A stretch of 64,000 nt of DNA from Bacteroidales bacterium (GCA_021738565.1 JAIPBT010000015.1:22520-86519); one strand, 5' to 3'. Shown: positions 45,907 through 56,331, counted from the first letter of the stretch. Notes: generated from the sequence alone by a model not told the origin. Numbers and translations are program-made.

Positions 45907-47826
45907 TTATAAATATAAACCAAGGACCCCGGGACCTTGTTCAAACCTGATGTCCACCGGTATGTTCAAGGCTTTTAATCTATCCAGGTCATTTTGAAGG
46001 TCTTCCCCTAAATATCCCTTTTCTTCAACCAGTCTTTTTGCAGCCTCATAATCTCCATCTCCCTGGATAACAAGGATCTTTTCAGCAAGGTTGTTCATGG
46101 CTTGCTGCATTTTTTCAAAATCGATACGGTATGTTCCGGTTGCCTCATCCCTGCTGAATGCTCCCTCTTCCTGAAAGTAATAGAAGCGCATCATATTTGC
46201 TTTTCCGTGAGAGCTTGCAGCTCCAAACCTGACACTGCGGAATATACTTGCCAGAAAAGTCACATAATTATCCATCAGGTCCTCATCTTCCAATTCTCCC
46301 ATATCAGAGAGCTTTGTCACAAGGAACAACCCCAATATATCGGCCTTTCCTTCTTCAATGGCGCTGTATTGTTCTTTCAGTGCATTTCGCACTGTGCCTT
46401 GTCCGTTAATCGTATTGTTTATACCCAGACCATGTGCTATTTCATGGAACATTGTATTTTCAAAAAAGGCATCGAATTTAATGAACTGACGTTGGTCTTC
46501 TGCGATCAATACATTACTGATTGGAACCAGTATTTCCTTAAATTTGTACCTGATTGCATTTTTCAGCTGTAACTTCCTGCTTCCTTTTGCCAGCTGAACA
46601 CGCTCATCATTTGGAAGGTTAATGGCTATTGTCTTGCTCGAAGCATTGCAGTCTCCCGCGTAATAAACTGCATCATAGGCTCCCAGGTCAGAATCGCTGC
46701 CGGGAACTTCCTTCTTGTAAGCAGGAGCTACCGGTAGTTCCTTTTGCAATTCAGGCAGAAAAGCGCTTATGTATGACAGCCTTTGACTCCATTCCTGGTC
46801 CTTGATCAGAATGAATGCCTCGTGTGCAGCTTTGTAGTTAAACAGCTTGTCTTCATAATTTTCAATTGGTCCGACGACAAAATCTATATCGTTCGACTTC
46901 ATATCCATCCAAGCCATATCTGATTCCAGATAGTTGTCATCCAAAAGTGCAGCGGCCCTCAAACGAAGGTATCTTTTAAACCCCTCATCTTCTGCGAGTT
47001 CCGCGGCTTCAAGGAGCAGTGAAGCTGCTTTTTCTATCTGTTCTTTAAAAACAACATGATAGGGGATCGATTCAAGATTGCCTTCGGAATTCCGGCGTAT
47101 CATTGTGTACAAACTGGATTTCGTGTCATCTTCGAATGATTCAAATTCTTCTTTGGTAATATCCGGAGGATAGAAACCCGCTCCATCAGGTTTTGGGCCA
47201 ATTCCGGGCAGGAAAGGAAGGTCATTGTTCAATCGCTCCCATGGTCCATAATTCAAATGAAAAAATTCGATCTTCCTGGTGTCGTTAAATCCCGCGAGGA
47301 TCTGCTCCTTATTGGGACAGGCCTCCTTCCAGAACAATTCATCCATAATATTCGCCACCTTGAAAAGGATACGCAGCATTTCTTTTTGGTTATCAGACAG
47401 ATGTGAAATATCGGATGATAATTTTACGCTTACAAATTCATTCACTTTTCTGCTGATCATTTCATCATATTTTTCGAGCTGTACATTCCTGTTTAATCCA
47501 TCAAGTTCCAGAACCAGCTTAGCTTCAGGTATCATATAGGTGATATTCTTAACCGCGATGCCTCCCTTTAGTATCAGTCCCGTCTCAAGTTTAATGATGT
47601 CATCTGTTTCATAGATCACTGTATAGGGCACATTGCTCTGTTCATATAAAATATTATCCTGTAGAATATCGAGGTATATTACAAATGGTTCCATTACCAT
47701 TTCTTCAACATTCAATGTGGGTGTGGTGCCGGAAAATAGCGCCTGGTATGCAGGTGGGGTGTTCTGGCAGGAAAAAGTTGATCCTGCGATGATGACGAAC
47801 AGTAGATTTCTAAGTAATGTTTTCAT
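45907..47826 (-). CDS. Exported M49 (dipeptidyl-peptidase III-like) metallopeptidase
   Basis: The 639-residue protein resembles the dipeptidyl-peptidase III family. It begins with a lipoprotein signal (FVIIAGSTFSCQN), so it is probably a periplasmic or surface-anchored enzyme. The zinc motif is the pentapeptide HEIAH at residues 461-465, not the HExxGH hexapeptide of classic M49, and the second motif EEGKAD at 491-496 stands where EECRAE is usual. A pentapeptide motif has been described for the Caldithrix abyssi DPP III, so this form can be active. A role in terminal digestion of peptides to dipeptides is likely. Confidence 0.8.
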   Translation of the reverse strand: MKTLLRNLLFVIIAGSTFSCQNTPPAYQALFSGTTPTLNVEEMVMEPFVIYLDILQDNILYEQSNVPYTVIYETDDIIKLETGLILKGGIAVKNITYMIPEAKLVLELDGLNRNVQLEKYDEMISRKVNEFVSVKLSSDISHLSDNQKEMLRILFKVANIMDELFWKEACPNKEQILAGFNDTRKIEFFHLNYGPWERLNNDLPFLPGIGPKPDGAGFYPPDITKEEFESFEDDTKSSLYTMIRRNSEGNLESIPYHVVFKEQIEKAASLLLEAAELAEDEGFKRYLRLRAAALLDDNYLESDMAWMDMKSNDIDFVVGPIENYEDKLFNYKAAHEAFILIKDQEWSQRLSYISAFLPELQKELPVAPAYKKEVPGSDSDLGAYDAVYYAGDCNASSKTIAINLPNDERVQLAKGSRKLQLKNAIRYKFKEILVPISNVLIAEDQRQFIKFDAFFENTMFHEIAHGLGINNTINGQGTVRNALKEQYSAIEEGKADILGLFLVTKLSDMGELEDEDLMDNYVTFLASIFRSVRFGAASSHGKANMMRFYYFQEEGAFSRDEATGTYRIDFEKMQQAMNNLAEKILVIQGDGDYEAAKRLVEEKGYLGEDLQNDLDRLKALNIPVDIRFEQGPGVLGLYL

Positions 47827-47926
47827 TTAAATTGTTTTAACAAAAAATAAGGCAGAAAAATACATCTTTTCCAGTGGATTCAAAAATCCTGTCATATGTT
47901 GCTAAAATGTATTTCACAGAAGGTTT

Positions 47927-49402
47927 TCAATAGGCCTTTGCAAAAAGCACCCGGCCTGCTGATTTTTTCCCGGTGTAGATACACTTTCCTTCTTCCTCTT
48001 TTCTGTTTAAAGGGATCAGCCGTATTGTTGCCTTGGTGAGCTCTTTGATCTTTTCCTCTGTTTCGGGTGTTCCGTCCCAGTGTGCGTAGACAAATCCGCT
48101 CCTGTTTTTCATGATATCCACGAATTCATCCCATGTATTTGATTCACAGGTGTTCTTCTCTCTGAAATCCAGTGCTTTATTATAGATATTCTCCTGGATT
48201 TCGTCAAGCAATTTGGATATATAACCTGAAATTCCTTCCACAGACAGGGTCTTTTTTTCCATTGTATCCCTGCGTGCGATCTCGACGGTATTGTTTTCAA
48301 CATCGCGCGGTCCGATGGCCAGCCTTACAGGAACACCTTTTAATTCATATTCTGCGAATTTCCAACCCGGTTTATATGTATCCCTGCTGTCATATTTAAC
48401 TGAAATTCCTTTCTTTTCAATCTCATCGCGTACTTTCTCTGCTATATTTGTGATGCCGGCCAGCTGATCCGGTCCCTTGTATATAGGTACAATAACCACC
48501 TGTATTGGAGCCAATTTAGGAGGAAGTACAAGTCCGTTGTTATCGGAATGTGCCATCACCAATGCCCCCATAAGTCTTGTGGAAACACCCCAGGAAGTGG
48601 CCCAGACATATTCAAGCTTCCCTTCTTTACTGGTAAATTTGACATCAAATGCCCTGGCAAAATTCTGTCCCAGAAAATGAGATGTGCCCGACTGAAGTGC
48701 TTTTCCATCCTGCATCAGGGCTTCAATACAATATGTTTCTACAGCGCCTGCAAATCTTTCTGCTTCACTTTTTGTTCCGATGTGCACAGGAAGGGCCATA
48801 TATTTTTCGGCAAATTCAGCATAAGTCCTGACCATCAAATTGGCTTCATCCAATGCTTCCTGCCTGGTAGCATGGGCTGTGTGTCCTTCCTGCCAGAGGA
48901 ATTCAGCGGTCCTGAGAAAAAGCCTTGTCCTCATTTCCCATCGCACAACGTTGGCCCATTGATTTATGAGAATTGGAAGGTCGCGGTAGGACTGTATCCA
49001 GTTTTTGTATGTATTCCAGATGATTGTTTCTGATGTGGGTCTTATGATCAGCTCTTCTTCCAGCGAAGCTTCAGGATCAACAATAATACCACCGTTTATT
49101 TCATCATTTTTAAGCCTGTAGTGTGTAACAACCGCACATTCTTTTGCAAACCCTTTTACATGATCAGCTTCCCTGCTGAAAAAAGATTTTGGAATAAACA
49201 ACGGAAAATATGCATTTTCATGACCGGTTGCCTTGAACATCCTGTCCAGCTGATCGCGTATCTTTTCCCAGATTGCATACCCGTAAGGCTTGATGACCAT
49301 GCAACCACGAACTGCAGAATTCTCTGCCAGGTCGGCTTTTATAACGAGGTCGTTATACCATTGTGCATAGTTCTCTTCCTTGCTTGTAAGTACTTTGGCC
49401 AT
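47927..49402 (-). CDS. proS: Prolyl-tRNA synthetase
   Basis: ProS charges tRNA-Pro. From [15 protein letters not shown] (ATG at 49402) the enzyme has 491 residues and is of the archaeal/eukaryotic-like class without the bacterial INS editing domain. Class II motifs are [21 protein letters not shown] with [10 protein letters not shown] (motif 1), [23 protein letters not shown] and [20 protein letters not shown] (motif 2) and the anticodon-binding domain with VPIYKGP. It ends [18 protein letters not shown], the C-terminal zinc-like tail of this class. The 62 residues upstream in the long frame are hydrophobic noise and rejected. Confidence 0.95.
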   Translation of the reverse strand: MAKVLTSKEENYAQWYNDLVIKADLAENSAVRGCMVIKPYGYAIWEKIRDQLDRMFKATGHENAYFPLFIPKSFFSREADHVKGFAKECAVVTHYRLKNDEINGGIIVDPEASLEEELIIRPTSETIIWNTYKNWIQSYRDLPILINQWANVVRWEMRTRLFLRTAEFLWQEGHTAHATRQEALDEANLMVRTYAEFAEKYMALPVHIGTKSEAERFAGAVETYCIEALMQDGKALQSGTSHFLGQNFARAFDVKFTSKEGKLEYVWATSWGVSTRLMGALVMAHSDNNGLVLPPKLAPIQVVIVPIYKGPDQLAGITNIAEKVRDEIEKKGISVKYDSRDTYKPGWKFAEYELKGVPVRLAIGPRDVENNTVEIARRDTMEKKTLSVEGISGYISKLLDEIQENIYNKALDFREKNTCESNTWDEFVDIMKNRSGFVYAHWDGTPETEEKIKELTKATIRLIPLNRKEEEGKCIYTGKKSAGRVLFAKAY

Positions 49403-49544
49403 GTGCGAAGAATTAATGGAAATGAATAAGAGTACAAAGAAAATAAAAAATAGCGAGAAGATATAAGTAAAATGATTCCTATCTTTATCATGAAAATGAA
49501 TTATTTTGTAAGTCACCCCCTTATTTTGAATACCTTGCAATAAG

Positions 49545-50135
49545 ATGAATCTTAAGACCACTACCTGGAAGGGCCGTAATATCCACAACCTTCAGAGAAC
49601 CCTGGATTTTGCCGTAAAGAAAAAAATGGTCCATCCTGTCATTATCGATATTGGGCCCGGTGGATCGGTTGCCTTTATGACAGCCTTCCTGCCTCTTGGA
49701 AAAAAAGCAGAGATCAGTTTTTATCAATTATGTATTAGGAAAGTTGAGAGCCTGATGAGAAAATCAGGACTTTTCAGATTGAATACCATGGAGCCGCTGG
49801 AAATTGCAGGAATATTTTCTCCGTTACAACCAGGGCAGTTGATGGTATTCGACCGGGAGAAGAAAGTATTAAATGCAGTCCGTGATCTTGTGGATAACGG
49901 ACAATTCAATGTTCCCGTAAAGACAGCGAGGATTGATATACAGAAGCAATCACCGGGAGTTGAAGCCGACATAGTTATTGCTTTAAATATATTAAGCAGG
50001 ACCACCAAAAAGGAGATGGCGCTCAAAAATCTTGTTGCAGCAACGAAACTGCATGGTCTTATCTGCATAAATATAGATGAAAGTCCGCCAGGGTTCCGGA
50101 AATTGGGCCGCTCTGTTTTTGAAAGGATCAAATAA
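49545..50135 (+). CDS. SAM-dependent methyltransferase-like protein
   Basis: The 196-residue protein is not a family I can name, but its fold is suggested by a motif [14 protein letters not shown] (residues 32-44), an acidic end of strand 2 replaced by [14 protein letters not shown], and a post-motif [37 protein letters not shown] that looks like the strand 4-helix-strand 5 part of CheR-like methyltransferases. No substrate is evident. It is divergent from proS and 15 bases ahead of the sulfatase gene, with which it may be co-transcribed. Confidence 0.6.
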   Translation: MNLKTTTWKGRNIHNLQRTLDFAVKKKMVHPVIIDIGPGGSVAFMTAFLPLGKKAEISFYQLCIRKVESLMRKSGLFRLNTMEPLEIAGIFSPLQPGQLMVFDREKKVLNAVRDLVDNGQFNVPVKTARIDIQKQSPGVEADIVIALNILSRTTKKEMALKNLVAATKLHGLICINIDESPPGFRKLGRSVFERIK

Positions 50136-50150
50136 TTAAATTATTGCATA

Positions 50151-51683
50151 ATGCGACAATCTTTATGTGTTTTAATCGTTTTGTTTTTTAGCATTTTACA
50201 ATCATGTCAGAATTCTTTCTCGCTTGCTGGCAGTAGGCCCAACATATTATTTATCATTGGAGATGACATTGGTTATTCTGACCTTGGATGTTACGGAGCA
50301 GGGATAAAAACACCCAATCTTGATCAAATGGCTGAAGAAGGGATCCGTTTCCGTCAGTTCTATAATATGGCCAAATGCAATCCCACCAGGTCAAGCCTCC
50401 ATACAGGAATGTTTTTTGGAGATGAAAATGCACCTTCTCTGGGAGAGCAAATAAGTATGGCCGGCTACAACACCTTATTTGTTGGTAAGGAGCATTATGA
50501 TTCATGGGTACCCGATCGATGTTATGCTGCAAATTGTTTTGATCGCAGCATCACTTTCTGGGCCATGAACAATTATTTCCTGCAGAGCGACAATTCCTAT
50601 CCCAATAAATATTACATGGATGGAGTTGAAGTCAGACCGGAAGAGATTCCCCATGCAGGGGATCCATGGTTTTTATCAGATGTGCTGACAGATAATGCCA
50701 TTGAACTGATCGGGGAGTACAGCAATGATGATCGCCCGTTCTTCCTTTACCTCTCATATCTCAATGCCCATTATCCGTTGCAGGCAAAAGAAGAGGATAT
50801 TGAAAAATACGTTGGCAAATACATGGAGGGCTGGGACATCATGCGTGAGAGAAGATTCAAGAAGCAACAGCAGATCGGCCTGGTGGGAAAGGACTGGAGG
50901 TTAAGTCCTCCCTCAAGCAATATAAACAGGTTCAGGGGACATCCGGGGGGATACGAAAGGATCAGGGAAAAAATTCCGGAATATTTTCCCTGGGCGACCC
51001 TTTTTTCTGATTCAGCAAAAAGGGAAAAAGACCTTGAGATGGCTGTATTTGCCGCACTTGTTGATAATATGGATCAGAATATCGGAAGGGTGATTGATTA
51101 CCTTGAAAGAACCGGACAGCTTGATAATACCATTGTTATGTATATGTCCGATAATGGTAGTTGTCCGTATGACAGCAACCGTGATTTTGAATTACCTCCA
51201 GGTGATCCTGATTCTTTCAGGACACTCGATCCCAAGTGGGCAAATGTTGGGAACACGCCATTCAGGTATTACAAGCAATATGGTCACGAGGGTGGGGCCA
51301 ATACCCATTTCATTGCCTGGTGGCCCTCCGGATTTGAGGGAGGAAGAATCATTGATCAGACCGGTCATGTTGTAGATGTATTCCCAACACTGCTTGAACT
51401 GGCCGGGGTGCCTGTGGATGAACAGTTTCAGGTTGATGGTATTTCACTCTTGCCTCTTTTCCGGGGAAAGGAAAGAGAGGATCATCCCTATATGGTCTCC
51501 GGTCTTGATAAATTCAGAATGTACCGTGAAGGAAAATGGAAAATTGTCAGGGTCAATGGTAAAGAATGGCAATTGTATGATCTGAATGTTGATCCTTCAG
51601 AATTAAACAACCTGGCCGATTCATTGCCAGGGAAAGTAATTGATATGGGAGAGAACTACCTGGCGAATTTCTGGCAGAAATAG
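50151..51683 (+). CDS. Type I sulfatase, lipoprotein
   Basis: A sulfatase of the S1 class, 510 residues, with lipoprotein signal (FFSILQSCQN) placing it in the periplasm or at the surface. C76 in KCNPTRSSLHTG is the residue converted to formylglycine (C-x-P-T-R with TG at +9). Metal ligands include D38-D39 in IIGDDIGYSD and the DN pair in YMSDNGSCPY. Such enzymes remove sulfate from polysaccharides or sterols. The maturation enzyme (anSME) and SusC/D genes are not in the window, so this is an isolated enzyme rather than a polysaccharide locus. Confidence 0.9.
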   Translation: MRQSLCVLIVLFFSILQSCQNSFSLAGSRPNILFIIGDDIGYSDLGCYGAGIKTPNLDQMAEEGIRFRQFYNMAKCNPTRSSLHTGMFFGDENAPSLGEQISMAGYNTLFVGKEHYDSWVPDRCYAANCFDRSITFWAMNNYFLQSDNSYPNKYYMDGVEVRPEEIPHAGDPWFLSDVLTDNAIELIGEYSNDDRPFFLYLSYLNAHYPLQAKEEDIEKYVGKYMEGWDIMRERRFKKQQQIGLVGKDWRLSPPSSNINRFRGHPGGYERIREKIPEYFPWATLFSDSAKREKDLEMAVFAALVDNMDQNIGRVIDYLERTGQLDNTIVMYMSDNGSCPYDSNRDFELPPGDPDSFRTLDPKWANVGNTPFRYYKQYGHEGGANTHFIAWWPSGFEGGRIIDQTGHVVDVFPTLLELAGVPVDEQFQVDGISLLPLFRGKEREDHPYMVSGLDKFRMYREGKWKIVRVNGKEWQLYDLNVDPSELNNLADSLPGKVIDMGENYLANFWQK

Positions 51684-51688
51684 AATTT

Positions 51689-53806
51689 TTAAAACCGTAA
51701 GCCCATCACCAGAACATCATCGATCTGGTCCAGGGCGCCTTTCCATTCATCAAATACCATCTGAAGAATCCTTTTCTGTTCGTCCATTGGCCTCTCATGG
51801 ATTTCAAGCAGCAATTTTTTGAAGGGCTTGTATTTGAATTTCTTTCCCTGCGGACCTCCGAATTGGTCAGGAAATCCATCTGTAAAAAGATAGATCCTGT
51901 CTCCTTTCTCAAGTTGAATGATCTGCCTGGTAAAATCAGACATGTTATCGAAGATCGCAACAGGCATATTGTTCCCTTTGTATTCGATCATTTCATGATT
52001 CCTGATCAGGTACATCGGGTTGTTCGCTCCTGAAAACTCCAGCTTTCTTGAGGCACTGTCGTAAATCAGCAGGACCATATCCATTCCGTCTTTTTGTTCT
52101 CCGGGTTTGCCTTCCTGCTTCAATGTTCTTGTAATGCTAAATCTTAATTCATTCAGGATTTTATCGGAGTGAAAGAAATCCTTTTCATTGACAATTTCAT
52201 GTAGCATGGTTATGCCCAGCATGCTCATGAGTGATCCCGGGACACCATGACCCGTACAGTCAGATGCTGTTATATAGATATTTTCTTCTTTTTGGGAGAT
52301 CCAGTAAAAATCACCGCTCACTATATCTTTTGGTTTGAAAAAAATAAAATGTTCAGAAAAGAGATTTTCAAATACTTCTGCCGGGGGAAGTACGGTACTC
52401 TGAATTCTTTTGGCATAATCGAAACTGTATTTGATCTCCTTGTTCTGCCGCTCGATCTGCTCTTTTTGCATCCTGATCTCCTTTGTGCGCTCCCTTACTT
52501 TGTCCTCCAGTTCCCTGTTCACTTTGTCTTTCAGGGCAGCATTCTCTCTGAGTTGATCGATAATCCTCCGCTGGGCAAATTCCCTTTCACGCTTCAGAAG
52601 GTTGATCTTTCCGCCCAAACCGACCGAAAAAGTGACGATTTGTAAAGTGACCCCAAATTCAAGTCCATGCTTACCAATGGGAATGTCATTGAAGAGCACG
52701 AGGATCAAAACACCAAGTATGAGGAAGATGTTGGCAACCAGGAAATACCTCGCCGGCGGATATTTCTTCTTTTTAAGGATAAAGGCTGGAAGGATTACGA
52801 GGAAAAGAGACCCCAACACAGATATGATATTAACTGACAATGCGATGATCTGCAAGAAATACGGAATATACCTGCCCCTGCTTTCAAGGGTTATCATAAT
52901 GAAGGAGAGAATCATCCCTCCCAGAATAAAATATACGGCGAGGAGAAGGATGCGGTCCCAATCCCTCAGTCTTTTTGATGTGTCAAGATAAGAACGTCCA
53001 AATAAGATAAAGAACAGGAGAAATATCTCCGCTAAAAAAGTATTCAGCGGTGCACTGGTGAACTGTGGGGTAAGCTCATATATAAATCCTTCCTTGTTGA
53101 TGAAAAAACCGAGAAATGCAAGAATGTACAATATATAGTAAAGGTAGCTTCTCTCCCTTACCTGAAGAAAAAGGGTAAGGTGGTAAAGGATCATGATGAT
53201 CATAATTCCCAGGAAGACTCCGAATAGAATCCTGCGGAACCTGTCTTTTTTTATTACGATATCGTGCGTAGAGACTGTAAATGTAAGATCTGAAAAGACA
53301 GATTCACTTATAATTCTTGTCATTAAATATATTGTATCTTTCTCAGCCGGAGGAATATAAAACCTCAGATCATCAGATCCACTTATGTTTACATCTTTAT
53401 TGCCAGGAATGATTTCAAAACCCGACCTCCTCTGAGTGATTGAACCATTGCTGAATTTTTGATACAGTAAAAATTCCCCGAAAGTGCTGAAAATATTTGG
53501 TTGCAAATGGTAACTTACCTGCCTGCCTGCCTTGTTGTCAAAAATGAACCTGAACCAAACGCAATCTCCTGGTTTGATTTTATCCAAGCCAAGTTCCTCA
53601 TTGCTGAAGTCCAGCCTTTCAAAAGGATCCCTGTAATAGTCGGAGTAGACCGTGCCGATTGAAAAGCTGCAGGTTTCATCATGAAAAAAAAATATCTGAT
53701 AGTCGGTCAATGGTTCATTTGAAACAAAATCTGTCAGAATCACAGGCTTTTGTGCAAGGCTGAGTTGTGTCATCAGAAGGCTTATGGTGATAAGGATATT
53801 GCGCAT
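51689..53806 (-). CDS. 7TM-DISM sensor with SpoIIE-type PP2C phosphatase domain
   Basis: The 705-residue membrane protein has a signal peptide, an extracellular DISMED2-like domain (residues about 25-180), a seven-helix 7TM-DISM region (about 190-400), a coiled coil (LRENAALKDKVNRELEDKVRERTKEIRMQ, about 410-460) and a C-terminal PP2C/SpoIIE phosphatase with SGDFYW and ASDCTGHGVPGSLMSMLG, YLFTDGFPDQFG and the terminal DDVLVMGLRF. It should relay an outside signal to a cytoplasmic phosphatase acting on an anti-sigma-factor antagonist or similar. No such partner gene is next to it. It converges with the sulfatase gene at a 5-base gap. Confidence 0.85.
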   Translation of the reverse strand: MRNILITISLLMTQLSLAQKPVILTDFVSNEPLTDYQIFFFHDETCSFSIGTVYSDYYRDPFERLDFSNEELGLDKIKPGDCVWFRFIFDNKAGRQVSYHLQPNIFSTFGEFLLYQKFSNGSITQRRSGFEIIPGNKDVNISGSDDLRFYIPPAEKDTIYLMTRIISESVFSDLTFTVSTHDIVIKKDRFRRILFGVFLGIMIIMILYHLTLFLQVRERSYLYYILYILAFLGFFINKEGFIYELTPQFTSAPLNTFLAEIFLLFFILFGRSYLDTSKRLRDWDRILLLAVYFILGGMILSFIMITLESRGRYIPYFLQIIALSVNIISVLGSLFLVILPAFILKKKKYPPARYFLVANIFLILGVLILVLFNDIPIGKHGLEFGVTLQIVTFSVGLGGKINLLKREREFAQRRIIDQLRENAALKDKVNRELEDKVRERTKEIRMQKEQIERQNKEIKYSFDYAKRIQSTVLPPAEVFENLFSEHFIFFKPKDIVSGDFYWISQKEENIYITASDCTGHGVPGSLMSMLGITMLHEIVNEKDFFHSDKILNELRFSITRTLKQEGKPGEQKDGMDMVLLIYDSASRKLEFSGANNPMYLIRNHEMIEYKGNNMPVAIFDNMSDFTRQIIQLEKGDRIYLFTDGFPDQFGGPQGKKFKYKPFKKLLLEIHERPMDEQKRILQMVFDEWKGALDQIDDVLVMGLRF

Positions 53807-53981
53807 AAATCCAATGATCTGTTTCGATCCGGTAAATATATTAAAGAAAGCAGAATATGACAGACTATTGTTACAAATTCATTACGAACAGTTTTTTTAA
53901 CGTCCCGGTAGATCTTTTTAAAAAACGATTTTTATAGTGACCGCAGAATAATGTTGTATATTTACAGCAAATAAGCAGTCT

Positions 53982-56051
53982 ATGCATATTTTCATCAAGC
54001 TGCAGATCATTGCCAATTTTGCGGCTCTTCTAATGGTTTTTTCCTGTTCGGGTAATTTATCACAGATCGTAATTTTTGAAGATGAATTTGACAGGCTTCC
54101 GGAGGGATATATTTCATCAGATGCTGGAGCATTATCCGAGTATCATTATATACAGGGCCTGGGAAGGAGCGGTCCATGGGAAATATCTTCCTTTGGATGG
54201 CAACAGGGATTTCATACAGCGTGGGAAATCGTAAAAGAAGAAGAACAGCGTTTTTTACGGCACAATTATCATGCTGTAAATCAATACCACGACCCTGCTC
54301 ATCCACACATGCATTCCATGATAGTTGCAGGAGACAGCATCTGGCATGATTACAAGGTTGAATTTGAATTCAAACCCGGAGCCCTGCTCGATGAATGCGG
54401 GATCGTGTTTAAGTACCAGAATGACCGCTGTTATTATTTCTTCGGAATGCAGGGGAATATGCTTGTTCTGAAAATGGTACAACACGCAACGGCGCCGCAC
54501 CGTCCTTACGAAAGGGTGCTGGCATCGACAAAATTTGACTGGAAAACAGACCAGGTATACAATGGAGATGTTTCGATCAAGGAAAATGAGATATATGCGC
54601 TGCTGAATGATTCAATCATTCTCATTGCAAAGGACCAGACCTACAGCAGAGGAAGGGTGGGGTTCCTGAGCGATGTACCTGCTGATTTTTATTCCATGAA
54701 GGTTTTTACGCTCAACAGGGAGAAACGTAAAATGAGCAGATATCAGCGACAGATCGCCAACAATATTGTCATGAGGATCAATGAGAATCCGGGCCCGGTC
54801 GTCTGGAAAAAGATATCTACGGAAGGTTTTGGAACGGGCCGGAACCTGCGTTTTGGCGATCTTGATGGTGATGGTGAAAAGGATTTTCTTGTGGGACAGG
54901 TAGTCCATCACGGACCGGCAGACGCCTATTCAGAACTAAGTTGTATTACAGCCATGAATTTTGACGGCGATATACTATGGCAAAAGGGAACACCGGATCC
55001 TTCCAGGTATCGGCTCACCAATGATGTTGCTTTTCAGATCCATGACCTGGATGGAGACGGAGATAAAGAGGTGATCTATACAATGGATTTTTTCATTCAT
55101 ATACTGGAAGGAAAAACCGGTAAGTTGATCAAAAGGATTCCCACACCTATGGCTAAAGCACCCGGACACAACTATGAAAAGATCCTTGGTGACTGCATCT
55201 ATTTTTGCGACCTCAGTGGCAAAGGGAGGGACAGCGATATGCTCATTAAGGACAGGTACTGGAACATCTGGGCTTATGATGAGCATCTCAGACTGCTTTG
55301 GACCCAGAGCTGTAAGACAGGACATTACCCCTATGCTTATGATGTGGATGCGGACGGGCATGATGAAGTCGCAGCAGGTTATTCCCTTATCGACAATGAC
55401 GGTACCATCATCTGGAGCCGGGACAGTGAAATAGGTGATCATGCTGACGCCGTTATGGTAACTTCAATACAGCATCCGGGGGACAGTTCTGTTAAGGTAC
55501 TATATGGTGCAAGTGACTGGGGAACCATGATCCTCGATATTCAAGGAAATGTTATCAGGCACCATCCGGTCGGACATGTACAGAATCCTGCAATTGCTAA
55601 CTTCCGTGATGATCTGCCCGGACTTGAAATGATCACTGTAAATTTCTGGGGTAACCAGGGGATCATCCATTTTTATGACGCTGCAGGCAACATATATCAT
55701 TCGTTTGAACCTAACCAGTACGGAAGTATGTGCTTGCCCGTAAATTGGAGGGGGGATGGCACGGAGTATTTTATCCTGAATACAAATCCTGGTGACGGTG
55801 GCCTGTATAACGGGCATGGTGAACTTGTGCTTGCCTTCCCGGATGACGGGCATCCTGATCTTTGCAATGCAGTGCTGGATATTACCGGTGATGCCAGGGA
55901 CGAAATAGTTACCTGGGATCAGAACAGCATCTGGGTTTATACGCAAAGCGACAGTCCAAGGAAAGGAAAGATTTATCAACCAATAAGAAATCCGCTCTAC
56001 AACTATTCCAACTACCAGTTCACCCTTTCAGCTCCGGGATGGAATCAATAA
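53982..56051 (+). CDS. Secreted laminin-G-like plus beta-propeller protein
   Basis: The 689-residue protein has a lipoprotein signal (LLMVFSCSGN). Residues about 30-230 resemble a concanavalin/laminin-G-type carbohydrate-binding beta sandwich (EFEFKPGALLDECGIVFKYQNDRCYYFFG). Residues 290-690 form a propeller with Ca-binding FG-GAP/VCBS-like loops: GDLDGDGEKDFLVGQ, HDLDGDGDKEVIY and DVDADGHDEVAAG. This layout resembles rhamnogalacturonan-lyase-like (PL11) propellers, but I see no catalytic evidence, so a binding protein is just as likely. It lies 175 bases from the divergent 7TM-DISM gene and near a sulfatase. Confidence 0.7.
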   Translation: MHIFIKLQIIANFAALLMVFSCSGNLSQIVIFEDEFDRLPEGYISSDAGALSEYHYIQGLGRSGPWEISSFGWQQGFHTAWEIVKEEEQRFLRHNYHAVNQYHDPAHPHMHSMIVAGDSIWHDYKVEFEFKPGALLDECGIVFKYQNDRCYYFFGMQGNMLVLKMVQHATAPHRPYERVLASTKFDWKTDQVYNGDVSIKENEIYALLNDSIILIAKDQTYSRGRVGFLSDVPADFYSMKVFTLNREKRKMSRYQRQIANNIVMRINENPGPVVWKKISTEGFGTGRNLRFGDLDGDGEKDFLVGQVVHHGPADAYSELSCITAMNFDGDILWQKGTPDPSRYRLTNDVAFQIHDLDGDGDKEVIYTMDFFIHILEGKTGKLIKRIPTPMAKAPGHNYEKILGDCIYFCDLSGKGRDSDMLIKDRYWNIWAYDEHLRLLWTQSCKTGHYPYAYDVDADGHDEVAAGYSLIDNDGTIIWSRDSEIGDHADAVMVTSIQHPGDSSVKVLYGASDWGTMILDIQGNVIRHHPVGHVQNPAIANFRDDLPGLEMITVNFWGNQGIIHFYDAAGNIYHSFEPNQYGSMCLPVNWRGDGTEYFILNTNPGDGGLYNGHGELVLAFPDDGHPDLCNAVLDITGDARDEIVTWDQNSIWVYTQSDSPRKGKIYQPIRNPLYNYSNYQFTLSAPGWNQ

Positions 56052-56081
56052 GGATAACAGTTGTTGAATAACCTAACCACT

Positions 56082-56233
56082 TAGAGTCTGTCAATAAAGT
56101 TGGAGTGGCTGGATCATAAAGTTCGAGAGCAAAGCGCGTAAAAATCTTAAACCGCAGTATCCGCCGACGGACGGATTCGAGGATTTAAGATTTTTGCAGC
56201 AATGCAGCTATCGGACATTATGGACAGACACTA
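56082..56233 (+). mobile_element. 152-base hairpin element (MITE-like), copy B
   Basis: Begins TAGAGTCTGTCAATAAAGT, ends GACATTATGGACAGACACTA, and is flanked by TA. It is nearly identical to copy A at 45042-45193. The stem AAAAATCTTAAA (56140-56151) pairs with TTTAAGATTTTT (56184-56195); relative to copy A the changes keep the stem. It lies in the gap between the propeller gene and the Tyr-rich lipoprotein, 98 bases upstream of the sigma-54-like site. Confidence 0.85.
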
Positions 56234-56331
56234 CTTATAACATTTTTTTATAGTGGTACTTTATTTGTTATATTGTTGCCATAACGATCGGGAGGCATAC
56301 TTTGATAAAGTATTTACGCTTTGATCGCTAT

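Noticed and set aside
50151..56051. Polysaccharide utilisation locus
   Set aside because: No SusC/SusD pair, no glycoside hydrolase and no typical regulator; only a sulfatase and a propeller protein.
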